In this document: positions 18,491-27,736 of the stretch, in pieces
Position numbering within the stretch: position 1 is the first letter of the stretch
Layout: the number at the start of each line of letters is the position of its first letter
From: Oscillospiraceae bacterium
GTDB lineage: Bacteria > Bacillota > Clostridia > Oscillospirales > Acutalibacteraceae
DNA: 64,000 nucleotides
Direction of reading: 5' to 3'
Assembly (NCBI GenBank): GCA_015066525.1
Contig: SVOG01000005.1
Span: 1 to 64,000 of the forward strand
Notes under the pieces: model-generated
Database searches by the model: none
Told to the model about the DNA's origin: nothing
The model's input: only the letters and a program-made list of their open reading frames with translations
Position numbers and translations under genes: made by a program

Positions 18491-19267
18491 ATGACACAAA
18501 CAGAAAGACGATTATTTCTCATTAAAGAGCTCCTTGCCGAGGATAGCCGTTTTGAGCGCTATTTTCCCGAGGAGATGAGTACTGAGGAGCAGAAGAATCT
18601 GCTGCGCGCGCTGATGAATGTGCGCCTGCCCGCGCCGCTCAGCGACGCGTTTTTGAAGGTGCAGGATGCGTATCTGAAGCAGGAACTCGAAGGCAAAGGC
18701 ATAACGGATTTGGACGATTTGACCCCGACGGAAGAGGATATCTATCTCTGGCAGGGTGATATTACGACCCTGCGGTGCGACGCGATTGTGAATGCCGCGA
18801 ATTCTCAGATGCTCGGGTGTTTTCATCCGCTGCATAACTGTATTGATAATTGTATCCATACCTATGCGGGGCTTGCGCTGCGCAATAAGTGCCACGAACT
18901 GATGCAAAAGCAGGGTTATGAGGAGCCGACAGGCGCGGCGAAAATTACCCCCGCGTACAATCTCCCGTGTCAGTATGTGCTCCACACGGTCGGACCGATT
19001 GTGAGCACAGCGCTGAATGACGAGCATCGCGCGCTTTTGCGCTCCTGTTATACCTCCTGCCTGGCGCTTGCCGAGGAAAACGGGGTGAGGAGCCTCGCCT
19101 TTTGCTGCATCTCGACGGGCGTGTTTGGCTTCCCGCAGCAGGCGGCAGCCGAGATTGCTGTCAGCACCGTACGGGAGTATAAGCAGCGCACGGGCAGCAG
19201 GATGAAAATTATCTTTAATGTATTCAAGGACGAGGACAGAAGGATTTATGAATCCCTGCTCGGATAG
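18491..19267 (+). CDS. macrodomain protein-ADP-ribose hydrolase, zinc-containing macrodomain type
   Basis: WQGDITTLRCDAIVNAANSQMLGCFHPLHNCIDNCIH, CCISTGVFGFPQQAAAEIAV. Confidence 0.85.
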   Translation: MTQTERRLFLIKELLAEDSRFERYFPEEMSTEEQKNLLRALMNVRLPAPLSDAFLKVQDAYLKQELEGKGITDLDDLTPTEEDIYLWQGDITTLRCDAIVNAANSQMLGCFHPLHNCIDNCIHTYAGLALRNKCHELMQKQGYEEPTGAAKITPAYNLPCQYVLHTVGPIVSTALNDEHRALLRSCYTSCLALAEENGVRSLAFCCISTGVFGFPQQAAAEIAVSTVREYKQRTGSRMKIIFNVFKDEDRRIYESLLG

Positions 19268-19270
19268 GTC

Positions 19271-19299
19271 TTGCTATTCCGTCCTTTTCGTGCTATAAT
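19271..19299 (+). promoter_or_regulatory. sigma-A-type promoter upstream of pnuC
   Basis: TTGCTA-17 bp-TATAAT. Confidence 0.6.
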
Positions 19300-19305
19300 G
19301 CATTT

Positions 19306-19391
19306 TGTTAACTGCCACCGGGTAGTGAATGTAATAACATTCGTTTCCGTATCATCAGGTCTCAGAAGATACGGGGACGAATTTTTCTTTT
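19306..19391 (+). promoter_or_regulatory. structured 5' leader of pnuC with terminator and competing hairpin (candidate riboswitch or attenuator)
   Basis: Hairpin GAATGT-aata-ACATTC (19327-19342) overlaps the 5' arm of terminator ATTCG-ttt-CCGTATC...GATACGG-gga-CGAAT plus T-tract (19339-19390). Confidence 0.65.
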
Positions 19392-19403
19392 ATGAGGCGT
19401 TTT

Positions 19404-20114
19404 ATGAAACAATTATCGCGTGCTTTTTCCTATTTCTCCAAATTTGAGCTTGCTCTGTGGGTCGCGTCCGTCGTGGCGATTACAGCGGCGTTCTGTCTGT
19501 TTGACGGCAGTCAGTATCTGACGCTCGCCGCCTCCCTCATCGGCGTGACCTCGCTGATATTTAATGCGAAGGGCAACCCCTTCGGACAGTTTCTGATGGT
19601 TGTTTTCAGCCTCTTTTACGGTTATATCTCATTTACTTACGATTACTTTGGTGAGATGATGACCTATCTCGGTATGACGATGCCGATGGCGGCGTTTGCG
19701 CTCGTGTCGTGGCTGCGCCATCCGTATCGCGGCAAAAAATCCGAGGTGGAGGTCAACCGCCTCGAAAAAAAGGAAATTGTCCTGATGTCCCTGCTGACCC
19801 TCGCGGTCACGGTGGCGTTTTATTTCATCCTGCGGCATTTCCATACGGCAAACCTCCTGCCGAGCACCCTCTCCGTCACGACGAGTTTCGCTGCGGTGTA
19901 CCTGACGTTTCGGCGCAGTCCGTACTTCGCCGTGCTCTATGCGATGAATGATGTGGTGCTGATTGTCCTGTGGATTCTCGCGAGCAGGGAGAACACGGCG
20001 TATGTTTCGGTTACCGTGTGCTTTGCCGCCTTCCTCCTGAATGACGCCTATGGTTTCTATAACTGGAAGCGTATGGAGCGGCAGCAAAAAGCAGCGCCGC
20101 CCGATAAAAGCTGA
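19404..20114 (+). CDS. pnuC: PnuC family nicotinamide riboside/vitamin transporter
   Basis: Multi-TM; LIGVTSLIFNAKGNPFGQFLMVVFSLFYGYISFTYDYFGEMMTYLGMTMP. Confidence 0.85.
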   Translation: MKQLSRAFSYFSKFELALWVASVVAITAAFCLFDGSQYLTLAASLIGVTSLIFNAKGNPFGQFLMVVFSLFYGYISFTYDYFGEMMTYLGMTMPMAAFALVSWLRHPYRGKKSEVEVNRLEKKEIVLMSLLTLAVTVAFYFILRHFHTANLLPSTLSVTTSFAAVYLTFRRSPYFAVLYAMNDVVLIVLWILASRENTAYVSVTVCFAAFLLNDAYGFYNWKRMERQQKAAPPDKS

Positions 20115-20124
20115 TACCTGAAAA

Positions 20125-20156
20125 AACGGACGACAATCTGTCGTCCGTTTGTTTTT
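20125..20156. terminator. terminator between convergent pnuC and gpsA
   Basis: AACGGACGACA-atc-TGTCGTCCGTT. Confidence 0.8.
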
Positions 20157-21165
20157 ATCTCGTTTCCGGTTTCTTATTGCGGGTCATCAGCTGACGGACC
20201 GCCTCTTTCGGGGTCACTCTGCCGCCGACTACCGCGTCCGCCATCTCGACGATGGGCATCTCGACGTTGTATTGCTGCGCCAGGCGCATTGCCGCAGGGA
20301 TGGCGTGGATTCCTTCGACGACCATACCGACCTCATGTACCGCCTGGTCGACGGGGATACCCTGACCGATGCGGTAGCCGCAGCGGTTATTACGGCTGTG
20401 CATACTCGTCGCAGTAACAATAAGGTCGCCGATGCCGGCAAGTCCGAGGAAGGTCTGCTCGCTGCATCCCATCGCGAGTCCGAGGCGGGTGATTTCCGCC
20501 ATACCTCTCGTAATCAGCGCCGCTTTGGCGTTGTCGCCGAAACCGAGTCCGCTCGATACACCCGCCGCGAGCGCCATAATATTCTTGAGCGCGCCGCAGA
20601 GTTCGACGCCGAGCATATCGGTGTTGGTGTACACGCGCATACAGGTATTCATAAACACTTCCTGCACGTATTTTGCCGCCGCGTCATCCTTCGATGACGA
20701 TACAATGGCGGTCGGCAGGTCGCGCGCCACTTCTTCGGCGTGGGTCGGTCCTGAGAGTGCGACGATTCTGAATGCAGCCTGCGGCTGTGCCTTTTTCAGT
20801 TCGTCCTCAATGATTTGCGACATCGTCATCAGTGTGTCTGCTTCGATGCCCTTTGCCACATCGACAATGACCTGCGCAGGTGTGAGAAACGCTGCCGCCT
20901 TCGCCGCCGTCGCTCTGACATAGGGGGAAGCCACCGAGAACATCACGACGTCCTTGCCCACGCACGCCTCCTCGACGGAAGGGGTGTAGACGATTTCTGC
21001 CGGAATGGTGACGCCGCTGAGATTCGGGTGCCTGTGCGTTTCGGTCAGCGCGTCGAGTTCTTTTTGTACCGCTGACCAGACCGTGACCTCGTGCCCGTTT
21101 TCACTGAGCATTTTCGCGAGCGCGATACCCCAGGTACCCGCTCCGAGTACACCTATCTTTGCCAT
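20155..21165 (-). CDS. gpsA: NAD(P)H-dependent glycerol-3-phosphate dehydrogenase
   Basis: IGVLGAGTWGIALAKMLSENGHEVTVW, GALKNIMALAAGVSSGLGFGDNAKAALITRGMAEI. Confidence 0.95.
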   Translation of the reverse strand: MAKIGVLGAGTWGIALAKMLSENGHEVTVWSAVQKELDALTETHRHPNLSGVTIPAEIVYTPSVEEACVGKDVVMFSVASPYVRATAAKAAAFLTPAQVIVDVAKGIEADTLMTMSQIIEDELKKAQPQAAFRIVALSGPTHAEEVARDLPTAIVSSSKDDAAAKYVQEVFMNTCMRVYTNTDMLGVELCGALKNIMALAAGVSSGLGFGDNAKAALITRGMAEITRLGLAMGCSEQTFLGLAGIGDLIVTATSMHSRNNRCGYRIGQGIPVDQAVHEVGMVVEGIHAIPAAMRLAQQYNVEMPIVEMADAVVGGRVTPKEAVRQLMTRNKKPETR

Positions 21166-21212
21166 AAATGCCTCCTGAAACTGTGGGGGCAGGTTGATTA
21201 CCCGCCCCGAAT

Positions 21213-21650
21213 TTATTTGCTGTTCTTATTTTTAGGGAAGAGGGTAAAAATCTTCGTTCCCGTATAAATATTGACCATGTTTGCGAGAATATATACCAGC
21301 GCCGCTGCGATGACGATGAGTTTCTCGCGCGTGGCGGCACCCGTTACGCCGACATAGACGAAATAAAGGCTGATTGCCGCGGGGATAAACGCCCATATAA
21401 TCGGGAACTCCACCGTCACTTCCTTCTTCTCATATTCGCCGACAAGCATCACAAGGACGACGCCGAGCAGCGCCGCTCCGATGCAAAAGAGCGCCATATT
21501 GAAGAACAGGCTTTCGTTATAATTCAGACCGCTGATGATGAACACCGCGATGAAGTTTTGCTTTAAGAGCTTAATCAGCAGCACGGCAATTCCTACCCCG
21601 TAGGTGCAGAGATTGGTGAATACTGCGAGTGCTTTTGCGATGTTCTTCAT
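21213..21650 (-). CDS. hypothetical membrane protein
   Basis: Four predicted TM segments; overlaps hisC by 4 nt. Confidence 0.65.
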   Translation of the reverse strand: MKNIAKALAVFTNLCTYGVGIAVLLIKLLKQNFIAVFIISGLNYNESLFFNMALFCIGAALLGVVLVMLVGEYEKKEVTVEFPIIWAFIPAAISLYFVYVGVTGAATREKLIVIAAALVYILANMVNIYTGTKIFTLFPKNKNSK

Positions 21651-22711
21651 TGTTTGTCCTCCAAGAAACTTTTGACTTCGGCTAAGAATCTGTCCATTTC
21701 GTCATCCGTGCCGATGGTGATGCGTATATATTTTTCGATACGCGGCAGGCTGAAATAGCGGATAAATACCTTCTTTGCCTTGAGATACTCGAAGAGTTCC
21801 TTCATACTGTACCCGTCGTGGGTCGCCATAATGAAATTCGTCTGTGAGTCGAGCACTTCAAAGCCGCGTTTTCTGAGCTCGTTCGTTACCCTCGTGCGGG
21901 TTTTGATGACCTTGTCCACCGTCGTGCGAAAATATGCCTCATCCTCGACGGACGCGATGCCCATTGCGATGGAAAGACTGTCGACGGTGTAGGAGTTGTA
22001 GGAGTTCTTGACCGCCTCGAGCACGCCGATGAGTTCCGCCGAGCCGATGGCAAAGCCGATGCGCATTCCCGCGAGGGAGCGGGATTTGGAGAAGGTGCCG
22101 CATACGAGCAGATTCTCGTATTCCTTCGTCAGCGCTACCGACGAGTATCCGCCGAAATCGACATATGCCTCGTCGATGATGACCACGCTGTCGGCGTTAT
22201 AGTCGAGTAGCCTGCGGATAAAATCCTCGCCCTCGCCGAGTGAGGTCGGCGCGTTTGGATTCGGCAGCACGACGCCGCCGTTTTTTTCGCGGTAATCCTC
22301 GACATTCACGCGAAAATGCTCATCGAGGGGATAGGTTTTGTAAGGGATGTGAAACAACTCGCACCACACGGGGTAGAAACTGTATGTGATGTCGGGGTAG
22401 GCGATTGCCTCCCTGCCGCAGAAGAACGACTGAAACGCGAGCGCCAGCACGTCGTCCGAGCCGTTTCCGACAAAGACGTTCTCCACGCCCACGCCGTAAT
22501 ACTTTGCGAGCGCTTCCTTGAGCAGCGTGGCGTTCGCATTCGGATAAAAGCGCAGCGCGTCGGTATTAAAATTTTTGAGCGCCTCTACCGCCCTGGGCGA
22601 CGGGGGATAGGGGTTTTCGTTAGCGTTAATCTTAACGATGTCCGTATCCTTGCTCTGTTCACCCGGAACGTAGGGCGTAATCTTTCGTAGCTTGTCTTTG
22701 TAACTGTTCAT
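21647..22711 (-). CDS. hisC: histidinol-phosphate aminotransferase
   Basis: INANENPYPPSPRA, NPNAPTSLGE, VIIDEAYVDFG, TFSKSRSLAGMRIGFAIG. Confidence 0.88.
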   Translation of the reverse strand: MNSYKDKLRKITPYVPGEQSKDTDIVKINANENPYPPSPRAVEALKNFNTDALRFYPNANATLLKEALAKYYGVGVENVFVGNGSDDVLALAFQSFFCGREAIAYPDITYSFYPVWCELFHIPYKTYPLDEHFRVNVEDYREKNGGVVLPNPNAPTSLGEGEDFIRRLLDYNADSVVIIDEAYVDFGGYSSVALTKEYENLLVCGTFSKSRSLAGMRIGFAIGSAELIGVLEAVKNSYNSYTVDSLSIAMGIASVEDEAYFRTTVDKVIKTRTRVTNELRKRGFEVLDSQTNFIMATHDGYSMKELFEYLKAKKVFIRYFSLPRIEKYIRITIGTDDEMDRFLAEVKSFLEDKQ

Positions 22712-22763
22712 TTTATTTCCTTGCTCTTTGAGCCTTGAGCCTTGAGCCTGTGACCGAAGGGAA

Positions 22764-23711
22764 CTATATTCTGTCCTCGTATCTTTCGGCAGTCAGAATG
22801 CCGTCGTTTACATTGATTTTACAGATGCGGGCGTTGCGCGCGTCAAACGCGTCTGCGCCGAGACCGTCGTCAAAGTCGCGTGCGTGATATACCGCGTACC
22901 ACTGACCGTCCTTTTTCATCATCGAGTGATGTCCCGTACCTTCCTCGAATGTATTTGCCGCAAGTATCGGGTGATAGGTGTTGTCGTCGGGGTATTTCTC
23001 AAATTTGATTTTGGTGAGGTCGGTTTCGTCCGTCTTTGCCCGCGCGTAGCCGATATAATAGGTCGGCTGCTGGTAGCAGTTACCCGAGTACATCAGATAA
23101 TGCCAGTCGCCCTCGCGGAAATAAAACGCCCCCTCAATCGTGTGCCAGTGCTGACCTTCTTTGTATCGGTCGCGCTGGTAGATGTCCTCGTCGAGCGTCG
23201 GCTCAATCACCGTCTGCGGTTTGCCTTCGGGTGTAAACGGGTCGAGCATTCTGTCGACGACGATATAGGTGCCGATTCTGTCGCCCTCAAAACGGTTCGT
23301 CGAGTAGAAGAGGAAGAGACCGCTCTCGTTCTTTACAATATGTGAGTCAATCGAAAACGGGGGCAGTATCTGCTTCGTCCCCGTAAACGGACCGAGTGGG
23401 TTATCTGCCACGCTGACGTGCATCGTCTGGCGGTGCCCGCCCTTGTCGGGCGTGTCGCCGTAGAATTCGAAGGAGTTGTACATATAGAATTTACCGTCAA
23501 GTTCAATAACGCTCGGCGCCCAGAATTCTTCGTGTCCGGGCACGGTCATCACCCTGCCGTAGAATTTCCAGTCGTCGAATAAATCGTCCGCGTGGTAGGC
23601 GTAGATGCCGTCGTGTCCCGTGGTGTAGATATAGTATCTGCCGCCGCTTTCGAATATGTAGGGGTCAGCCTGACCGATGTAATGGTCTTTGTCAATGTGA
23701 AGTAAATGCAT
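22764..23711 (-). CDS. glycoside hydrolase family 43-like protein
   Basis: Five-bladed-propeller signatures QADPYIFESGGRYYIYTTG, EFWAPSVIELDGKFYMYNS, HIVKNESGLFLFYS. Confidence 0.85.
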   Translation of the reverse strand: MHLLHIDKDHYIGQADPYIFESGGRYYIYTTGHDGIYAYHADDLFDDWKFYGRVMTVPGHEEFWAPSVIELDGKFYMYNSFEFYGDTPDKGGHRQTMHVSVADNPLGPFTGTKQILPPFSIDSHIVKNESGLFLFYSTNRFEGDRIGTYIVVDRMLDPFTPEGKPQTVIEPTLDEDIYQRDRYKEGQHWHTIEGAFYFREGDWHYLMYSGNCYQQPTYYIGYARAKTDETDLTKIKFEKYPDDNTYHPILAANTFEEGTGHHSMMKKDGQWYAVYHARDFDDGLGADAFDARNARICKINVNDGILTAERYEDRI

Positions 23712-23815
23712 ATTCAGTACCTTAAGAATGGAAAATTGAGAGTGGAGAGTTGAGAATGGTGGTTCCTCGCTTCGCTCAAACAATTATTATCATTGAATGT
23801 GGGCAATAACTCCCT

Positions 23816-24316
23816 TTAATTCTCTGTTCTTTTTTCCTCTTCGAGTTCTTTGATTTCCTTATAGAACATATTGGCTTTGAGGTAAACCTCGATGAAATCG
23901 TGGATGATGTCGGCGAGCTCGCCCTCGTTGTATTGAATCGGGAGGATGCGCTCGTCGTCGTCGATGGCAAGCGGACCCTTTTCGTAGTCGTAGAAGGTCG
24001 GCATCAGCGAGTAGCCCGTCTGCATCTTAACAATGGAGATGAGCATAAAATCCTCGCACGCCTTGACGAAGCCCTTTTTCTTCGTATAGCGCTCGATGGT
24101 CGAGGTCTCGACATCGTCGTTGTGCTTTTTGGTATAGCACGCGTCGATGACCTTTTCAATATAGCTTTCCACCTGCTTTGCCGTGTAGGGCGCTTTGAGC
24201 AGCATGACCGTGTCGATGTCGGCGATGCCGTACTTGTCGCTCTCACCGCAGGGGATACCGACGAGATTTTCGTCCTTGTCCACATAAACGGAAATGGTAT
24301 AGAATTCTCTGTCCAT
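23816..24316 (-). CDS. conserved hypothetical protein
   Basis: Single 166-aa ORF with no recognised domain. Confidence 0.6.
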   Translation of the reverse strand: MDREFYTISVYVDKDENLVGIPCGESDKYGIADIDTVMLLKAPYTAKQVESYIEKVIDACYTKKHNDDVETSTIERYTKKKGFVKACEDFMLISIVKMQTGYSLMPTFYDYEKGPLAIDDDERILPIQYNEGELADIIHDFIEVYLKANMFYKEIKELEEEKRTEN

Positions 24317-24403
24317 AGCAGTCTCCTGAAAGAATTTTTATTAATTATATACTATATATTTGCAAAATTCAATAATAAATGGTAATATATTTGCGGTGAT
24401 ACG

Positions 24404-25072
24404 ATGAAAAAGGTATTGATTACGGGCGGCGCCACCGGTATCGGAAAAGCCTGCGCCGACCTGTTTTTGAAAAACGGATATCAGGTTTACGTCACCTGCC
24501 ACGAAACGCCCTGCGATTTGGCGGGCGTTACCACGGTGCCGTGTGATTTGCAGAATACGGACGATATTCGCGCGCTTTTTGCCGCCGTGGGCGAGGTGGA
24601 CATCCTCGTTAATAACGCGGGCGTAAGCCTCATTAAGATGATAAACGACACCACCGAGGACGATTTCGAGACGGTGAGCGCAATCAACGAGAGAGCCGTG
24701 TATTTCTGCTCGAAATATGCCGCCCTTTCGATGATAAAGCAGCATAGCGGCGCGATTATCAATATCTCGTCGATGTGGGGACAGTGCGGCGCCTCGTGCG
24801 AAACGCTGTACTCGATGACGAAGGCGGCGGTCATTGGACTGACGAAGGCGCTCGCGCAGGAGCTTGCCCCCTCGGGCGTGACGGTGAACTGCGTGTGCCC
24901 CGGTATTATCGACACGCGGATGAATGCGCCGTTTGACCGTGAGGAACTCAAAAGTGAAGTCCCGCTCGGCAGACTTGGCACGCCTGAAGAAATTGCAGCG
25001 GCAGTTCTCTTCTTTGCCGAAAACGCGTATGTCACGGGTCAGATTCTCGGCGTGAACGGAGGTATCGTATGA
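24404..25072 (+). CDS. SDR family oxidoreductase (3-oxoacyl-ACP reductase-like)
   Basis: TGGATGIGKACAD, NNAGVS, YSMTKAAVIGLTKALAQELAPSGVTVNCVCPG. Confidence 0.9.
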   Translation: MKKVLITGGATGIGKACADLFLKNGYQVYVTCHETPCDLAGVTTVPCDLQNTDDIRALFAAVGEVDILVNNAGVSLIKMINDTTEDDFETVSAINERAVYFCSKYAALSMIKQHSGAIINISSMWGQCGASCETLYSMTKAAVIGLTKALAQELAPSGVTVNCVCPGIIDTRMNAPFDREELKSEVPLGRLGTPEEIAAAVLFFAENAYVTGQILGVNGGIV

Positions 25073-25812
25073 GTGTTACCTATGAGCGTCTCTCCGACGA
25101 GATTGAGATTGCTGTCAGCAGCGACCACACCTTCGGCACGGACGCGGTGATACTCGCATATTTCGCCCGTCCGAAGCGCAAGGATAGGTGCCTTGATATG
25201 GGAACGGGCTGTGGGATTATCCCGTTTTTGTGGCTGCGCGACGCGGGACAGAGTCCCGTCCACTGCCTCGACATTCAGGAGAATGCTATCGCGCAGGTCA
25301 AGGCGTCGATTGCGCATAATTCCCTCGGCGACCGTATGACGCCCCATCTCTGCGATTTAAGGGAAATTGAAAAGGAATTTTCCGCCGAGTGCTTTACCCT
25401 CGTGACGATGAATCCGCCGTATAAGCCGATGAATACCGGCTTTGAATCCCTTGGCGAGAGCGCAAGAATTGCGCGCCACGAGGTCTGCTGTAACATCGAG
25501 GACGCGGTGAAGGCGGCAAACTACCTGCTGAATTATGCCGGCAGATTCTGTATGTGCCACCGCCCCGAGCGTCTGGTCGACGCGCTGACTTTGATGCGGC
25601 AGTATAAACTCGAACCGAAGCGTCTGCGATTCGTGATGGACAGGGAGGGCGAGGAACCATTTTTATTCCTTGTCGAGGGTAAGAAGGGCGCAAAGCCGTT
25701 TCTCCGCGTGGAGCCGCCCCTCGTGATTAAGGGCGCGGACTCGCGCTTTACGCAGGAAATGCTGGCTGTCTACGGCTCCTATGCCGACGGTTATGAGGAT
25801 AAGATACGATGA
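25069..25812 (+). CDS. tRNA1(Val) adenine-N6 methyltransferase-like
   Basis: LDMGTGCGIIPFLWL, TMNPPYKP. Confidence 0.85.
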   Translation: MSVTYERLSDEIEIAVSSDHTFGTDAVILAYFARPKRKDRCLDMGTGCGIIPFLWLRDAGQSPVHCLDIQENAIAQVKASIAHNSLGDRMTPHLCDLREIEKEFSAECFTLVTMNPPYKPMNTGFESLGESARIARHEVCCNIEDAVKAANYLLNYAGRFCMCHRPERLVDALTLMRQYKLEPKRLRFVMDREGEEPFLFLVEGKKGAKPFLRVEPPLVIKGADSRFTQEMLAVYGSYADGYEDKIR

Positions 25813-26627
25813 ATGGAAAGTTATATGTAGTCGGCACCCCCATCGGTAATCTCGGCGACCTTTCGCCCCGTGCGGTGGAAACGCTTGAAGGGGTTGATTT
25901 CATCGCAGCCGAGGATACGCGGGTAACGCTGAAACTTTTGAACCATTTTGGTATTAAAAAAGAAATGGTCAACTATTTTGAACATAATAAGAGAGAACGC
26001 GGCGAGGTCATTACCGCGCGGATTCAAAACGGGGAGACCTGTGCGATTGTGACCGACGCGGGTATGCCCGCCATCTCCGACCCCGGGGAGGATTTGGTGT
26101 ACCTCTGCCATGAACGCGGCATTGAGGTGGAGTCCGTGCCCGGACCGACCGCCTTTGCCACGGCGCTCGCTATTTCAGGTATGCACACGGGTAGGTTCAC
26201 CTTTGAGGGTTTCCTCTCGGTTAATAAGAAATCCCGCCGCGAGCACCTCGAGGAACTTGTCGGCGAGAAGCGGACGATGGTATTTTACGAGGCGCCGCAT
26301 AAACTGAGCGCCACTCTCGATGATATGCTTGCGTATTTCGGCGACCGTCCGATTGCCATCGTGCGCGAGATTACGAAGATTCACGAAGAGGTGATTCGCA
26401 CCACCCTCGCCGAGGCGTCTGCCCGCTACCATGAGGAGAAACCGAAGGGCGAAATTGTGCTGATTATCGAGGGAAAGCAGGAGACGGAAAATGACCTCAC
26501 CCTCGACGATGCGATTGCCAAAGCGCAGAAACTCGTTGACGGCGGAATGAGTATCAACGCCGCCGCGAAGGAAATCGCAGGCGTTACTCCGTTTAAGAAA
26601 GGCGATATTTACAAGGCTTTAATTTAA
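25809..26627 (+). CDS. rsmI: 16S rRNA (cytidine(1402)-2'-O)-methyltransferase
   Basis: LYVVGTPIGNLGDLSPRAVETL, AEDTRVTLKLLNHF, VTDAGMPAISDPG. Confidence 0.95.
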   Translation: MNGKLYVVGTPIGNLGDLSPRAVETLEGVDFIAAEDTRVTLKLLNHFGIKKEMVNYFEHNKRERGEVITARIQNGETCAIVTDAGMPAISDPGEDLVYLCHERGIEVESVPGPTAFATALAISGMHTGRFTFEGFLSVNKKSRREHLEELVGEKRTMVFYEAPHKLSATLDDMLAYFGDRPIAIVREITKIHEEVIRTTLAEASARYHEEKPKGEIVLIIEGKQETENDLTLDDAIAKAQKLVDGGMSINAAAKEIAGVTPFKKGDIYKALI

Positions 26628-26630
26628 CAA

Positions 26631-26794
26631 ATAGGCTCAAGTAGCGCTGACGCTTAAGGATTTGCTTTGCAAAAAGGAGCGCTTCGCTAAGGCGTTGGTT
26701 ACTCGCTGCGCTCAAACAATAGAATCGGGTGCGGGTGTCCCGCCTTTCCCTTGAGCCTTGAGCCTTTTGACCGAAGGGCAATCCTTGAGCCTAT
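26631..26794. repeat. 164-bp intergenic element bounded by perfect 11-bp inverted repeats (MITE-like)
   Basis: ATAGGCTCAAG at 26631-26641 and CTTGAGCCTAT at 26784-26794. Confidence 0.6.
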
Positions 26795-26819
26795 ACTGTA
26801 TTAAAGAATATTTATTCAT

Positions 26820-27689
26820 ATGAACTGTAATTCTTGCCCGCGAAAATGTGATATTGACAGAGACACGACGCTCGGATTCTGTAACAGTCCCGAGCGTTTT
26901 CGCGTTGCCCGCGCAGCGCTGCATTTCTGGGAGGAGCCGTGCATCAGCGGCACCAAGGGGAGCGGCACCGTCTTTTTCAGCGGGTGCAATCTGCGCTGCG
27001 TTTACTGCCAGAATTATGAAATCAGCAGTGAGAATAAGGGCGTTCAAATCAGCGACGAAAAACTGATTGCCGTTTTTGATAATCTGATTGCGCAGGGCGC
27101 GCATAATATCAATCTCGTCAATCCTACCCACTACGCGCCGCAGCTTGCGCGCGTGCTGAGCCGCTGGCATTCTCCCGTGCCGATTGTCTATAACACCTCG
27201 GGTTACGAGAGCGTCAAAACCCTGAGGATGCTTGATGGGCTCGTGGATATTTACCTCACGGATTTTAAGTACAGCCGCCCCGAGAAAGCAAAACTGTACA
27301 GCCGCGCCTCGGATTATCCCGCCGTTGCGAAGGACGCGCTTTGTGAGATGCGGCGGCAGATTCCGACGGATATTTTCAATGGGGACTTGATGCAAAAGGG
27401 TGTTATCATCCGTCATCTGATTCTCCCGTCAAACACGAATTCCTCGCTTGAAATCCTTGATTACCTCGCCGAAAAATACGCCGATACCTATCTCTCGCTG
27501 ATGGCGCAGTATACCCCCTGCGGCGACCTTGCCTCCCATCCCGAACTGACGCGCCGCATTACGCCGCGCGAATATAATAAGGTGGTCGATTATGCCTTAT
27601 CAAAGGGATTTGAAAAACTCTTTTTGCAGGAACTGACCTCGGCTGACAAAAATTTTATTCCCCCATTTGATTTTACGGGCGTAATGTGA
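26820..27689 (+). CDS. radical SAM protein, pyruvate formate-lyase-activating enzyme-like
   Basis: SGCNLRCVYCQNYEIS plus N-terminal CNSCPRKC. Confidence 0.9.
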   Translation: MNCNSCPRKCDIDRDTTLGFCNSPERFRVARAALHFWEEPCISGTKGSGTVFFSGCNLRCVYCQNYEISSENKGVQISDEKLIAVFDNLIAQGAHNINLVNPTHYAPQLARVLSRWHSPVPIVYNTSGYESVKTLRMLDGLVDIYLTDFKYSRPEKAKLYSRASDYPAVAKDALCEMRRQIPTDIFNGDLMQKGVIIRHLILPSNTNSSLEILDYLAEKYADTYLSLMAQYTPCGDLASHPELTRRITPREYNKVVDYALSKGFEKLFLQELTSADKNFIPPFDFTGVM

Positions 27690-27736
27690 TATAGTATAGA
27701 TGTTAAAATTATACATAACATAAAGGAGTAAAAATT

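Noticed and set aside
19339-19382. Minus-strand CTGAGACCTGAT resembling TPP riboswitch core words
   Set aside because: Wrong strand for pnuC and the rest of the TPP consensus is absent; it is the reverse complement of the terminator loop
26820-27689. Radical SAM protein as maturase for the small peptides
   Set aside because: Sequence looks like a PFL-activase-type enzyme without visible SPASM or RRE domain and is ~18 kb away; no support for a link
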